Source: Lumbricus terrestris
Taxonomy: Eukaryota > Annelida > Clitellata > Crassiclitellata > Lumbricidae
Direction of reading: 5' to 3'
Assembly (NCBI GenBank): GCA_949752735.1
Contig: OX457047.1
Coordinates: 39,708,995 to 39,772,994, forward strand
DNA: 64,000 nucleotides
The position numbers were made by a program, and so were the translations under genes. The stretch's first letter is position 1. The number at the start of each line of letters is the position of its first letter. The notes beneath the pieces were generated by a model. It was not told where the DNA came from. It ran no database searches and saw only the letters and a list, made by a program, of their open reading frames with translations. Below, piece after piece: positions 46,090-57,856 of this stretch.

Positions 46090-49000
46090 ATTTGCATGAC
46101 CACCCTTACCACTCCTTCAAGACGCTTTAATTCTTATGCATGGCAAATATCGTGTATGTTCACAAAATAAAAGCCAAGTCCTGTCATTTCACTCTCCGCC
46201 GCATGTATAATTGAAAGGCCAGATGGCATACTGTAAATGTAGGCGCTATATAAACTGCTTTCCCATTCGACCATTTCAATGAAAGAGAGAACATGAGTTA
46301 TTTCAAAGCAAAATAAATGAGACCCATCCATACCACTCCTTCAAGGCGCTTTACTTCTTATGCATGGTAAATGGGCGAAATAACGGATATGTTCACAAAC
46401 TAAAAAAGCAAGATATTTTTCTTAAATATAAAATATAGTTGGCGTGTAATATACTTGATGCACTAGGAGTTAAGATAAATTTTACAATGATGCTAAAGAT
46501 TTGCTCTTCTAACCAAGAGAATGAGCAATCGTGCGCAATATCTGTGATGAGAAGACTGAGCCAGCGAAGGAGAAAGAGGGTGAAAGAGAAGCAGGAGGAG
46601 AAGGAGGAGAAGAAGGAGGAGAATGAGGGGAAAGAGAAGGAGGAGAAGGAGAAGAAGGAGGAGAAGGAGGAGAAGAAGGAGAAGAAGAAGAAGGCTGGGA
46701 AGATGGAGAAAGAGAATGAGAAGGAGGAGAAAGAGATGGAGAATGAGGGGAAAGAGAAGGAGGAGGAGAAGGAGGAGAAAGAGAAGAAGGAGAAGGAGGA
46801 GAAGGAGAAGAAGGAGGAGAAGAAGGCTGGGAAGATGGAGAAAGAGAAGGAGAAGGAGGAGAAGATGGAGAAGAAGATGGAGAAGAAGGAGGAGAAAGAG
46901 AAGAAGGAGGAGAAGGATGGAGAAAGAGAAGGGGTGAGAGAGAAATCATACAATTGTCAAATATTTGTTGAATATGCTGGCGTGTGTAAGAGCTGTAGTG
47001 AGCTGTAGTTTGGCCTATTTGGGTGAGTTTGCATATCTTGCGAGCTTGAGAGCAAAAGTTGAGTGCTTTTAAAAAATAATTTGCAAAGTCACTTGCAGGC
47101 CAATTGCATATAAGAAATACTGATCTGCATGGGAGATGGAGGCACCCTTTGCGAAGCTCTGATTGGAATACATCACAGCCTGTTGTATATTTGGAAAAGA
47201 AATGACCAGTGCCTTTGCCATAATATAGTATGAATTGCATTAGAAAGAAATTGTGTGCCTGTCTGTGTATGTAGCCTTCCCGTCTGTTCATCTCATACTT
47301 TTATAAAATAAGTATTACCAAATAAGAAGAAAGAGTTGCATGTAAAAATATTTTGTAGGAATTATAAGAGTTAAGCGAACTTGCTGTGCGTTTGATTGCT
47401 CGTATAATACGCTGTAACAACAACTGTACAAGCAAAATGCACTGATCAACGATGTTGGCGTGGGGGAGGAGTCTGTCGTTTGTGAGAGTGCCCACTATAT
47501 CTGCTGTAATACAAAATCGCACGTTTTAGAAATGCAGAGGTTTCAGAAATGGGTGGGGAGTAGAGCTGCTGCTGCTGCTGTATAAGCCGAAATGCGCTGG
47601 CCAATCATGATGAGGTGGGGATGTGGGTTGGGGGTTGTGCCTTTGTGAGAGTGCCCACTCTAGCAGATGTCATACAATTATGGTTTCAGAAATGGGTGGG
47701 GCGTGCAACAGCTGCTGCTGTTGCTGACGAAATATGGCGGGGGAGGGCTGGCTAAGCCGCTGTAAAATCGAAATGTGCTGACGAAGCCTGGAGGAGGGGT
47801 CGGGGGAGGGTTACTATAATTTCACAATAGTTCGCGTCTTACAGTCCATGTCCTACAAAGCAAACTACCGTTTTAAAAGAATTGACTGACGAATCCCTCA
47901 CAAGTCAAAAAAAAAGAATCTTGCAAATCGAGCATGTCTTATAGTACACGTCCAATCTACCGTTTTAAAAGAAATGGCTGGCGAGAATCCCTCACAAGTC
48001 AAAACAGAATCTTACAAATCGAAACATACATCTTATAATTTTAAAATAGTCTTACAGCGCATGTGGCGCCATATAAATTGTGGGTATTTAAGCCGCTGTA
48101 GCAGATGTTGAAAATCGAAAGGTATCTCTTATAATTTCAAACATAGTACGCGTCTCATAGCGACAGAAATCGAAACAGGCATCTTATAATTTTAAAATAG
48201 TCTTACAGTGCATGTGGCGCCATATAAATTGTGAATAGCTCACAACTCAAAAATGAAATGCCCAGAATCTTACAAATCGACCCATGCAACTTATAATTTT
48301 ACGCTATACCTCGTCTTATAGTCCATGTCCTACAAAGCAAACTACCGTTTTAAAAGAGCTGTCTGGCGAATTCCTCACAAGTCAAAACAGAAATTTACAA
48401 ATCGAAGCATGTCTCTGTTAAAAAATATCCCGCATCTTACGGCGCATGTCCTATAAAGAAATCTACCGTTTTAAAAGAACTGTCTGGCGAATACCATACA
48501 AGTCAAAAAAGCCTCTTAAAAATCGACCATGTCTTTTAGTGCATGTGGCGCCATATAAATTGTTCGTATTTACGTCTCTATAGCAGCTGCTGAAAATCGA
48601 AATGCGCTGACGAAGCATGGAGGAGGGAGATGGGGAGGAGGCGGGGGAGAGTCAAAATCAAAAGGTATCTCTTATAATTTTAAAATATCGCTCGTCTTAT
48701 AGTACAAAGAAATGATTTGAGAATGGCTAAGTCTCTGTATCAGCTGTTGAAAATCGAAAGGCGCTGACCAAGCATGGTGGAGGAGGAGGGGGAGAGTCAA
48801 AATCAAAAGGTATCTCTTATAATTTTAAAATATCGCTCGTCTTATAGTGCAAAGAAATGATTTGAGAATGACTAAGTCTCTGTATCAGCTGTGCAATCGA
48901 AATGCGCTGACGAAGCATGGAGGAGGGGGAGAGGGAGCGGGGAGGGGAGGGAGAGGGGAGGGAGAGGGGAGAGGGGAGGGTTAGGGTTAGGGTTAGGGTT

Positions 49001-49312
49001 AGGGGGAGGAGGGGCGCGCATGCCCTTCCCAAGCCCTTCCCAAGCCCTTCCCCTTCCCCAGCCCCTTCCCCAGCCCTTCCCCACCCCTTCAGCATCCCTG
49101 CAGCATCATCATCATCATCATCATCATCATCATACAAAAGAACAAAAGATCAAAAGGATCAAAGAGCGTGATCAGTGAAGCGTGACGATTTATAGCCCAG
49201 TGGGCCAAAAACAAGGGTCTTCAGTGAGAGTATTACATTACAGATGACGTCATACAGTCACGTGATGGGCTAGAAAAAGTTGAGGGGCTTACTGCATTGT
49301 ATCTCCTCTACT
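46090..49312 (-). repeat. right inverted arm of the 9.4-kb element
   Basis: Reverse complement of the left arm with few substitutions. Differences include one fewer TTAGGG unit, three fewer GAT triplets, and a scattered base such as ACGCTATACC versus AAGCTATGCC. The near identity means either recent insertion or continuing homogenisation between arms. Confidence 0.9.
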
Positions 49313-49690
49313 GTCAATGCTATATGCCTGTGCAAACAGTACATGTATATTAGGGTGGAGTGAAAAAATAAAAACTCTCAGAACTCGAAGGCCTAGTGGT
49401 AATTCGTTGCCTTTTGGTATAGTTAGTAATCATGCCAAATGGTTTTTAAAAATTCCTTCTGCAAGATTTGCCCCCAACGGATTTTAAAATATGAAAATCA
49501 CGAAAAAATTGGGAAATTTATCAAAATTTCAATTTATTTTTAAAATGCGAAACTTTGATCATATTAGTGCCAAAGCATTTAATTTCGCCTTTTCAATGAA
49601 TAGGCAACATAAAACTAACAAGATGACTGCAAATCAGTGACATCAAGAGACCACTAAGCATATAATAAGCGATCCCAAAAATTATGGATT

Positions 49691-51300
49691 TCAGTCAATA
49701 ATGACAGAAAAGTTTGTTTGAACACATGTTATTATTCTTATATATTCCGAACGGAATTCTGATTTGGAATTGAAGGATGGCATTAGTTCCCGAGATTCCA
49801 GCCTTGTGAGGATGACGCCATGTCTACGTGTGTGTCCTACAACAGCAGCAGATGCCTCAGTGACAAGTTTAACACAACGTTCCACTGATTGTGTGTGGCA
49901 TGGAAATTTTGGGAAATCTAGAATAGGCGCGCATTCACTGGCAATGAATCTTTCAATTTCCGCTTTGGAAAGCGTGGAAGTGACTGGTGGTTCAGTTACT
50001 CTTATCGTTTGCCATTCAATCAGATCGATGTAATCATTTGCAGCGAAGTTAAGTTTTGGAATAGCAAATTGTCGTATAGGGCTACTCTTTCCCGGTTGAC
50101 ATTCGTTTCTCGACCGTAGGATTCTGCGTAGCCCTAGATCACGGATATCTTTCCGAGTGTCAGTTATCATCCCCAGGAGAATGCTCTCAGGATGTCCGAA
50201 ATATCCATTTCTTTGTATTACGGGGTCGATAACAGCCTTAAAGACATCCCGTAGTTATCGCGATCTGGAGATCGTACGCCAAAGGTGCATTGAACCGTAT
50301 TTGCATGAGGGGTTCATTTTGATGTGAAACCACATCGGAGCATACACTCTTATGACTATGTCGCCAATGTCTTCAGATTGTCTGATGGGAGTTCATTTGA
50401 AATATAAAGACGCAGAATTCGATTAGCTGTGGTTAACCATCTGGAGTGCGACATCGCACCCGGATTACGTATGGCCAGAGAATTGGAACAATGTCCCTTT
50501 ATTACTGCTTTACAAATGTCAAGCAAATAGCCTACTTCTGATCAGTGCTAAGATCAGTTGCTGTAACTTCCGGAAAATCAGACTCTATTTTCACAAACAA
50601 AGCAACTGGTAGTTGTTCACAGTTTGCCATGGACTTGCCGATTGGCCCGGTAAATGCTCGTGGACCTGCTGTAACACCATCCAGACGTTCAAGCAGATGT
50701 CGCAATGGTAATTCATTCGATTGCAACTGGCAGACAAACCACTGCAAAGGCTTTGCGAATTCCAACTCCAAGTGTCTAGTGATGCCGCCTGTTCTACCAG
50801 TATTTACATTAGTGCCATCACATCCGACAGCGACGATTGTTTCTGTATCCATGTGATTTTCTGCGAGAAAGGTGACAAAGCTGTGCTTGATGCTTACTGC
50901 TGAACCGGATTCCGGTGTTACTTGGCCGATATATAGAGATTCAGGCTGTTGTACCAAAGTTATATGTTCTTCCAGTTTTACCCTTCGGTAGCATTTTTTG
51001 CCCTTCTTTGATTGTGTTAGGGTCCTGTCTTTCCGACCGTCAAAATATAAACCTCGAAGAACGTTGGGTATCGCATTCAATAGGAGTTGTTGCCTTTTCC
51101 TCTCTCTTTCTCTTCTCACTTTACTCCCGTCGACGATCTTGGAAGAATCAGCTTCTGAAATAAGTCCAAAGTCCTGTAAAACAGCTGAAGCCAGCGATGC
51201 CGCAGATCGATCCGAAATTGCACAGGCCTATCTCTCATAAGCTCTTGCAAATGCTGGCAACTTTCTACTCTTCTGTACAGAGAGGGATTCTGTTTCATCT
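49691..51300 (-). pseudogene. hAT-like transposase pseudogene
   Basis: Minus-strand fragments in order: an N-terminal piece near 51116-51298; a 195-codon frame (51119-50532) with IVAVGCDGTNVNTGRTGG, PLQWFVCQLQSNELPLRHLL and TGPIGK; a segment near 50400-50480 with GAMSHSRWLTTANRILRLYI; then 50170-49691 with FPKFPCHTQSVERCVKLVTE. The early Asp (CDGTN) and the HSRW tryptophan are consistent with a hAT-type RNase H-like transposase, in a subfamily I know from uncharacterised arthropod and cnidarian proteins. At least three frame changes or stops separate the pieces, so it is not functional. Confidence 0.7.
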
Positions 51301-51578
51301 GGTGTATTGAGGGTAGAGTTAATTACCATTTCGTCAGCAACTTCAATATTCGTAGGTGTTTCGTTGTCAGAGATATTTGTTTTGATATCAGGGTGAGGAA
51401 GGTCTAGCTACTTACGCATTTTCTGCTGTCATTTCAGTTTTGCCATCATCGCTCTTTAGGTATTTGCATAACCTGTTTCTCTATTGTACCTTTCGTTTAG
51501 CCTATATTTTGTCTGATTTTTTGGATGCAACAGAACAAGATACTAATAATTTTTACAACACCGAATTATCATTTTAGC

Positions 51579-51710
51579 CATAGGCGCAGGGGACATTTCG
51601 GCAGTGGGGTGGCAAAGATTAGACTTTTGCCCAAAAATATACTTTGAAAATTTTTGGCTCGAAATTTGGGGGGCATTTGCCCCTCTGGACCCTCGCCTCC
51701 TACGCCTATG
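51579..51710. mobile_element. MITE nested in the hAT-like transposon (132 bp)
   Basis: Ends CATAGGCGCAGG and CCTACGCCTATG, with 8-bp duplications ATTTTAGC (51571-51578) and ATTTTAAC (51711-51718) differing at one base. It inserted after the host transposon. Confidence 0.8.
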
Positions 51711-52161
51711 ATTTTAACGCAATATTTATAAAAGTGACCATGTCCTGCAATTACGGAACATTTCAAGTAGTGTTATAATAATATCTGTCGCTTGCTTTTA
51801 AAATGTGTCAATTTGTGTATTAAATGCCTATTTTGCCCTAATTTTTACTCTATTTTGTTACATGTTACGTAATAAAAAAATTAATTTTAATTTTGCAGGA
51901 TAATTAGCTGTGCCATAATTAAATGATTGAATGCTTTTAGAATTAGTGTGATACATTTTGCAAATTAATTGAAATTCGAGCAAATTTGACAATTTTGGGT
52001 GAATTGTCAAATTTTAAATCCCTTGGGGGCAAAACTTAGAGGACGAATATTAAAGAAATATTTGGCATGAAAACTTACTATACCAAAAGGCAACGAATTA
52101 CCACTAGGCCTTTCAAGTTCGAGAATTTTGATGAAATTTTCCACTTTTTCACTCCACCCTA

Positions 52162-53039
52162 ATGTATATACAACAGTATTTTCTTGTGAAAGTGGGAAAT
52201 TTTACAATCTAAAGAACCCTCATTAGACTGATAATTAAATAATCTTGCAGTTAAGCCGGTTTAGGCTTGATGCGTGATTTGCTTTTGAGAATGTGCACCT
52301 AAAAATAAGGCCATAAATTTCAAACTGTACTGTGACTTCAAACAAGAATTCCTGCATTCTTAAAACAGCTGCTCGCATTTTTTAAACCGAGGTTCATTGC
52401 AAAAATCCTTTCTACTCATTATTTATTAACAATCTGAGTCAGTGGTCTTGAAAAATAAATTCATAAAGCATAGGACATGCTATAAATACTCGACTCTACA
52501 CTTTAGAAACTATTTTTTCTTATCCTTAGATCACACATTATTAACTCTGTATCAGACTTCCGATAATAATTATTTCTTACATTTATATTATAATCTACTA
52601 CCACTAAAGTACACTTTAGATAATATTTGATTCTTATCTTTAGACAACATTCTATTACCTCTAGACTTTACTTCAGATAATATTCAAATCAAATCATTTA
52701 TTTGGTGACAAATAAAGAATATTAGCACTACTGCAGAGAAATTAAAAGTGCAGAAAAAAGTTCAGATAAATAATATGATTTGATTTTACATTCATTACTT
52801 ACCTTTAGACTATATTGTATTACCACTAAAGTATACCATAGATATTATTTATTTCATTCCTTTAGAATATACTTTGGACAATATTTAATTGTTAACTTTA
52901 TTGCGTTTAGATTAGTTACCAGAGCTTTTTTTAACATGCAGTTTTACGCAAAATGTGCAGTTCTAAATGTTGTTGTATAAGCACTTCTGTACAGTTAAAA
53001 CTATTAAAAAGGTCCAATTGGAAGTAATTTACCACAACT
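52162..53039. other. slit intron, AT-rich, no recognised feature
   Basis: Strongly AT-rich. TTTAGA...CTACTACCACTAAAG-like phrases recur loosely at 52500-52870, but no clear unit is definable. Confidence 0.5.
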
Positions 53040-53215
53040 AAGCAATAAAAATCATATTTAATTTAATCAATAAAATCATATTTAATCTAATCGATAAAAT
53101 CATATTTAATCTAATCAATAAAATCATATTTAATTTAATCAATAAAATCATATTTAATTTAATCAATAAAATCATATTTAATTTAATCAATAAAAATCAT
53201 ATTTAATCATATCTA
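53040..53215. repeat. ~25-bp tandem repeat next to the slit D2 LRRNT exon
   Basis: About seven units of AATCAATAAAATCATATTTA with small variants, ending about 20 bases from the exon's donor site. Confidence 0.9.
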
Positions 53216-53238
53216 TTCAGTGTTTATAAAAAACTTAC

Positions 53239-53389
53239 AGTTCTGTTATCGTTTCCGAAATGTGTGCCGGTATATCCGTCAGTCCTTTATCCCGACAGTC
53301 CACAATCGTTTCTGTACACGTACATTTACTCGGACAGGTTGGTACAATGGAGCAATCCTGTGTTACAGATGTTGTTGTCGTATCTGACG
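53239..53389 (-). CDS. slit: slit exon: D2 N-terminal cap (LRRNT)
   Basis: A 151-nt exon, phase 1 in and phase 2 out. After a Ser/Thr-rich linker ([10 protein letters not shown]) it encodes [19 protein letters not shown] and then [21 protein letters not shown]. The pattern CPxxCxCxxxIVDCRxKGLTxIP is the Slit D2 LRRNT signature. The acceptor is a T-run followed by AG and the donor is GTAAGT. It is separated from the first D2 repeat by a 17.1-kb intron that contains both large transposons. A 25-bp AT-rich tandem repeat (53040-53215) lies just beyond the donor. Confidence 0.95.
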
Positions 53390-54849
53390 CTAAAAAACGT
53401 TCAACAGTCAACAGAAATGCTTTACTTTATATGGTGACAAATTAGGACGAAAGTTGAAAGGTCGGGTTTTTTAAATCCCTGCCAAGCGAGGCATTTTTTT
53501 GCTCCACCTGTAGACTGCGGACAACTCAGCTAAAATGAGCAAACTGACCATACATACCATACATAAAAGTTAACTACGTACGGTTAGCGAGTCAAGGACT
53601 CTTTATACATAGACTCCTTGGTTAACGAGTAAACAAATGGAAAGTCCATGGATATATTCCAAACATCAGCTCATGCAAATAAGCCATATACATTTTTTTT
53701 CAATTGGTTTGCATAAAATATTGGTTGTAACGACTGATTTTAATTAATACAAATAGAAAATATGACAAGGATAGACATCAATTTAATTCCAGTAATCGAA
53801 TCTATACAACCTCTGTTCCATGGCAGTGGCAGGACCTCCTATAAACATTCCCTAACTGTTCAACTAGGTAGGCCTATAATGAAATGAGTTATTTCCATCA
53901 TCATAGCTCACAATCAATAAAACGTCTCAGACCGAATTTGGTGGGTCACAAAGTCCTGATGAGGTCAAGTGGGTTGATAAATCACCAACAATTCAAACTG
54001 CCAGCCTGTAATTTCAAACCAACTACAGTTGTCGGCAGGAGCACATTGGCGTCCAATGAATCCATGTCTAGAGAGAGAGAGGAATGGAAACTCGTGCAAA
54101 TACTTTCCATATCCGGTTGCATACCGATCCACAGATGTCACTCCACTTACGTTTTTTATGGTTAGTACCTAAATAACGACCTTTTAAATGTGCACCGACA
54201 AGGTTTTACGTTGTAGATATATAATTATTAGTCATCGGGTTTTTCCTTCGAAAGCAAATTACCGGAAGCTAAATGTGTTTTGTTATGTTCGATATATTTT
54301 CATGGTTACAAGACAAAGGCAAAATTTTGTGGGGTTTCCATGGGCTCCAATGGACATAATTATTACACAGAATCAGTTTTAAAAATTCGTAAAATTATTT
54401 ATTTTGGGCAGGCGTGCCCGCACAAAACAGCAAGAGGGGATACTTGCCCCACCTGGAAAATTGACACTTACGTTAGCTAATACTTTTTTGGTGTTAGCTC
54501 AATTCCTCCACCTAAAGCCCTAATGATACACAAATTTCACAAAGTGAGACTAAGAAATTTAATTTGGAAACCACTGCTAAAAATACCAATGTTTTTAATT
54601 TCCTGCTTTGCATTTCTAAGCTCTTGCTAAAGAATTTAACCGTGAACATTGCGTTTTGCCCCCCCCACCCCCCAATTTCTGCGGGCACTCATGGTTGCGG
54701 TTTTCAACCCGCAAGTCCGCAATCCCTTCCCCCGTGCCTCAAAAGCGCAGCCTGCGCACATGCGTACAACTTTTCACTACCGTCACTATCAGAATTGCAG
54801 TGAGTGGTGCCACACGAAGGCTCTTCAATTGGATTTAGACGACATTTAC

Positions 54850-55013
54850 CATCGCAAGTGAAATCCGCTTCCTGGAGTTCGGCAATTTCCGTGTTCCGGT
54901 GTATGGGTGGGGCTACGCAGCGCGAGAACAGTCCCATGTTGTTACGTTGACGCAGCCATTTCGCCAGCCACGCGAGATTACAATTGCAGATGAATTGGTT
55001 GTCGGCGATCCTC
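54850..55013 (-). CDS. slit: slit exon: D1 C-terminal cap (LRRCT)
   Basis: A 164-nt exon that starts in phase 2 and ends in phase 1. It encodes RIADNQFICNCNLAWLAKWL, then RQRNNMGLFSRC, and ends at FTCD plus one base. The four cysteines (CxC...C...C) are the LRRCT disulphide set. The text fits the vertebrate D1 cap ([21 protein letters not shown]). The acceptor is ...TTTGTAG and the chosen donor is GTAAAT, which is weak. A second donor 69 nt downstream on the minus strand (GTAGTG, exon end 54781) keeps the same phase and an open frame. The shorter form gives the usual spacing to the next LRRNT cysteines, so I prefer it. Confidence 0.93.
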
Positions 55014-56020
55014 CTACAAACAAACGAGGAGGGACTTTGGTTCGTTCTGCGGCGGTAAACGATCCCTGGCAGACGAAGATTGGTCATTAGGGAAAGAGGA
55101 GCAATAAACAACAGCGGTCTCTGTGGACCACGAAGACGAAGAAGGGTGGACGATAAATGAGGGTCCAGCTGCTCATCTTCGTGTCACGTGACAGAAGAAG
55201 AACGTGGAAGAAGAACGGAAGAAAGGCGTTGGAAGAATGACGAACACATGGTAGGCATCGTCGTTGTTGTTGTGGTTGTACCATGTGGAAGCTGGAAGCC
55301 TACTCCTCCGCACGTGCGTCTCACTGTGTTTGTGTATTTGGGAGAAGGAGGAGGGGCTGTGGGTGGATTTGGGACTTGGAGGAGTGGATTCAACCGGAGG
55401 TGTGCAGAGACTGCTGGAATGGTGGACAGATGGTATGGTTGAGTGGAGTAGGATGGGTGGATAGATTTGGAATAGGATGGGAAGGAGGGGTTCGGATTGA
55501 CGGATGGATGGACGGATGGAATGGATGGGTGGGCGATTTGGATAAGATGGGTGGATGATTTTATATTAGACTGAAAAGATTCAGTTACACATTAGCTAGT
55601 CATTATACAAACAGCTTGTCAGCTAATTCTAGTCATTAACAATTAAACCAATCAAACCCATGTCTGGTGGAGATTGATTGATTGATGGATGGGCAAGTCA
55701 GTGAGTGAGCAAGTGAGTGAGGAAGCGAGTGAGCAAGTTAGTGAGTGAGCGAGCGAGAAAGTGAGCAAGTGAACGAGTGAGTGAGATAGTGAATGTGAAC
55801 AAGTCAGATGAGTGAAGCAATGATGAACAAGTGGTTAATTCTATTAAACATCAGCAAAAGCACTTTAAGTGTCAAAACACTTTACGAGTGTAACAGAAAA
55901 TAAACAAAGGAAAATGGAAATAATTCATAATTCTCCAGATCTACCGATACTTTCCGAAAAAAATCAATCTGCCTCTCTAACAATCAAAATATAAGCAAAA
56001 CAAAAAAGAGGCAAGCTTAC
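55014..56020. other. slit intron with GA-rich and GAGT repeats
   Basis: GATG/GGAT-rich sequence (55400-55560) and GTGAGTGAGC-like repeats (55690-55800). No gene recognised. Confidence 0.5.
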
Positions 56021-56092
56021 ATGATCCTTAACTTGGGCATGTTTACAAATACATCTCTTGGCAAGCTTGTCAGATTGTTCTTGTTCAGTGTC
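56021..56092 (-). CDS. slit: slit exon: D1 last full leucine-rich repeat
   Basis: A 72-nt exon, phase 2 at both ends, encoding a repeat that reads TLNKNNLTSLPRDVF followed by VNMPKLRI. It corresponds to the vertebrate D1 repeat TLNNNNITRL with MPKLR, the last full repeat before the D1 cap. The acceptor is ...TTGAAG and the donor is GTAAGC. The joined reading continues straight into the LRRCT exon at 54850-55013. Confidence 0.93.
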
Positions 56093-56382
56093 CTTCAATC
56101 AAACAAAACAACACAATCTGCCAAAAACTGCTGGCACAAGTCAAGGGCCAAACGTCATGAGATGCAAAGTGCAATGTAATGTAATGAAACACAACACTCG
56201 TATGACGAGAATTATAAGAAGCTCTCAGAAGCTTTTTTGCAACAATCATAATGATAATCGTAATCTCCAAACTTCTAAAACGCCACCACATAAAAGCCAA
56301 GTGCGGGGCACCAGCTTATTTAAGAGCATTGCATTGAGTCAAAAGGGTTATCCGTGAGAGTAGAAATACGGTGTCTTATAAA

Positions 56383-56437
56383 GTATGATTCGTTGCCCTC
56401 ATCGTTTTTCCAGACCTGGGACTGGCACTGGCAAAGT
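56383..56437. repeat. short dispersed repeat (GTGTCGCCCTCCTCC family)
   Basis: GATTCGTTGCCCTCATCGTT then CCTGGGACTGGCACTGGCAA. A further copy follows at 56764-56812. Confidence 0.6.
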
Positions 56438-56624
56438 ACGAGCTGTGGTGGAGTTCTAAGAGGCACTGGGTATAGGCAGCTATATCAGTCAGCTGTGAAA
56501 AGGTGTCCTTGCCTAGATTCCAATATGTTTTTAAGACATGCAAGTCAAAAGGGCATCATGATTCGTACTTCCAAACTCAATGCAATAGATTTACTTCCTC
56601 ATCCTCTCATCTTCCCCTCCCTCC

Positions 56625-56750
56625 CTCTGTCTGTCTGTCTGTCTTGTCTGTTGTGTCTGTCTGTGTCTCTGTCTGTCTGTTGTGTCTGTCTGTGTCTCTG
56701 TCTGTCTGTCTCTCTCTTTTTATCATCTGTCTCTGTCTCTGTCTACTGCC
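56625..56750. repeat. (CTGT)n microsatellite
   Basis: CTGTCTGT/CTGTGTCT repeats between two copies of the short dispersed repeat. Confidence 0.9.
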
Positions 56751-56763
56751 AAACATCAAGGAT

Positions 56764-56812
56764 TATTAGTGTCGCCCTCCTACTTTCTCCAGAATTGGGA
56801 CTGGCGCTGCCA
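56764..56812. repeat. short dispersed repeat (GTGTCGCCCTCCTCC family)
   Basis: ATTAGTGTCGCCCTCCTACT then TTGGGACTGGCGCTGCC. Confidence 0.65.
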
Positions 56813-57805
56813 ACCAAAGTTCAAGTTTCCTCTCGCCATCAAATATTCAGTTTAAACACAATCCCTTTGCCACTTTGGTTGTCTCCAGGTTGTGTGCAAC
56901 CGAAAGTAGGCCTACCATTGGCAACATCCACTTCCATCATTTCGTCCACATGAGAGGATGATAATGGGTTTTCCCAGCCGAATTTTAATTATTGAAAATA
57001 GCTGCTTAATGACTGTAATTTAAAATCATCAGGCCCATCCCTTAATTAAGCAATTAACTGATGATATGAATCTCAATAAATGACACAAACAGATTCACTA
57101 TAATAGCAGTGATGAAATGGAAATGGTCCCTCCGTTTCATTCTCCAAATTTCTATAGTATATAACAACTTCAAAGGAGATGCTAAGCAAACACAGCTGGG
57201 GACCCGATCTGAGATCACCCTGGGATTACCTTTCCTTGTCCACATAGCTTCTGAAGTCCCCAAATCACCCTCATTAGAGGTTCATGCTAGTTTGCTTATA
57301 ATTATATGCCTGCTTAAACTCAACTCAGGTTCCTTAATGCCTTTCTAGCATCTGTTTAAGTTGAAACGTTGGTCAAACTGTTTGTGCGACTTCCTCATAT
57401 TTACTGAACAGCTTGGGCAGGACTTGTAACTAAGAAACTCATTACATAGCCTTTCTTATATATAATATACATGTAATTAACCAACTTAGCCATCTGGAAT
57501 AAAATCTGCACGATTTGCCAAAAAACAGGCACAGTCCTGGAGAGGATATAATTATGTGAGTTATAACTCCGTAAAATAGAGCATACAAGTCAAAGCTCAA
57601 AGATGTCAACTTGTGACACTATATAAGCAATCCATTTTGTAAACATTTCTGTTACACAAGCAGTCATTCATTAAACACCTAAGAGTGCTTAAAGCAGAAA
57701 GTGATTTGACAGTGATTTATATATTATAAAAATATGTATATAAAAAAGTTATATAATTTTATATAAACATTTCTGTTACACAAGTAGTCATAATTTATAT
57801 GTATA

Positions 57806-57856
<51 letters not shown>

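Larger units (their letters stand above)
39893..49312. mobile_element. 9.4-kb long-TIR element (Polinton-like termini, undescribed family)
   Basis: The element is bounded by GTCAAT at 39887-39892 and again at 49313-49318. It starts AGTAGAGGAGATACAATGC and ends with the exact reverse complement. Two inverted arms of about 3.2 kb are nearly identical; the unique centre is about 2.9 kb. Termini 5'-AG...CT-3' and a 6-bp duplication are the known hallmarks of Polinton/Maverick integration. However, no PolB, integrase, protease, ATPase or capsid gene is present, and Polinton TIRs are normally well under 1.5 kb. Other superfamilies with about 6-bp duplications (Dada, IS3EU) cannot be excluded. It lies in a slit intron and probably moves, if at all, with enzymes supplied in trans. 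Boundaries are firm; the class is inference. Confidence 0.85.
49351..52161 (-). mobile_element. hAT-like DNA transposon, 2.8 kb, decayed
   Basis: Terminal inverted repeats start TAGGGTGGAGTGAAAAA at 49351 and end TTTTTCACTCCACCCTA at 52161. The complementarity extends about 80 bases with small gaps (CCTAGTGGTAATTCGTTGCC inside both). Perfect 8-bp duplications ATGTATAT flank it (49343-49350, 52162-52169). It carries a broken transposase gene on the minus strand and a nested MITE. The 8-bp duplication and TIR start fit the hAT superfamily. It begins 38 bases after the end of the 9.4-kb element. Confidence 0.9.
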
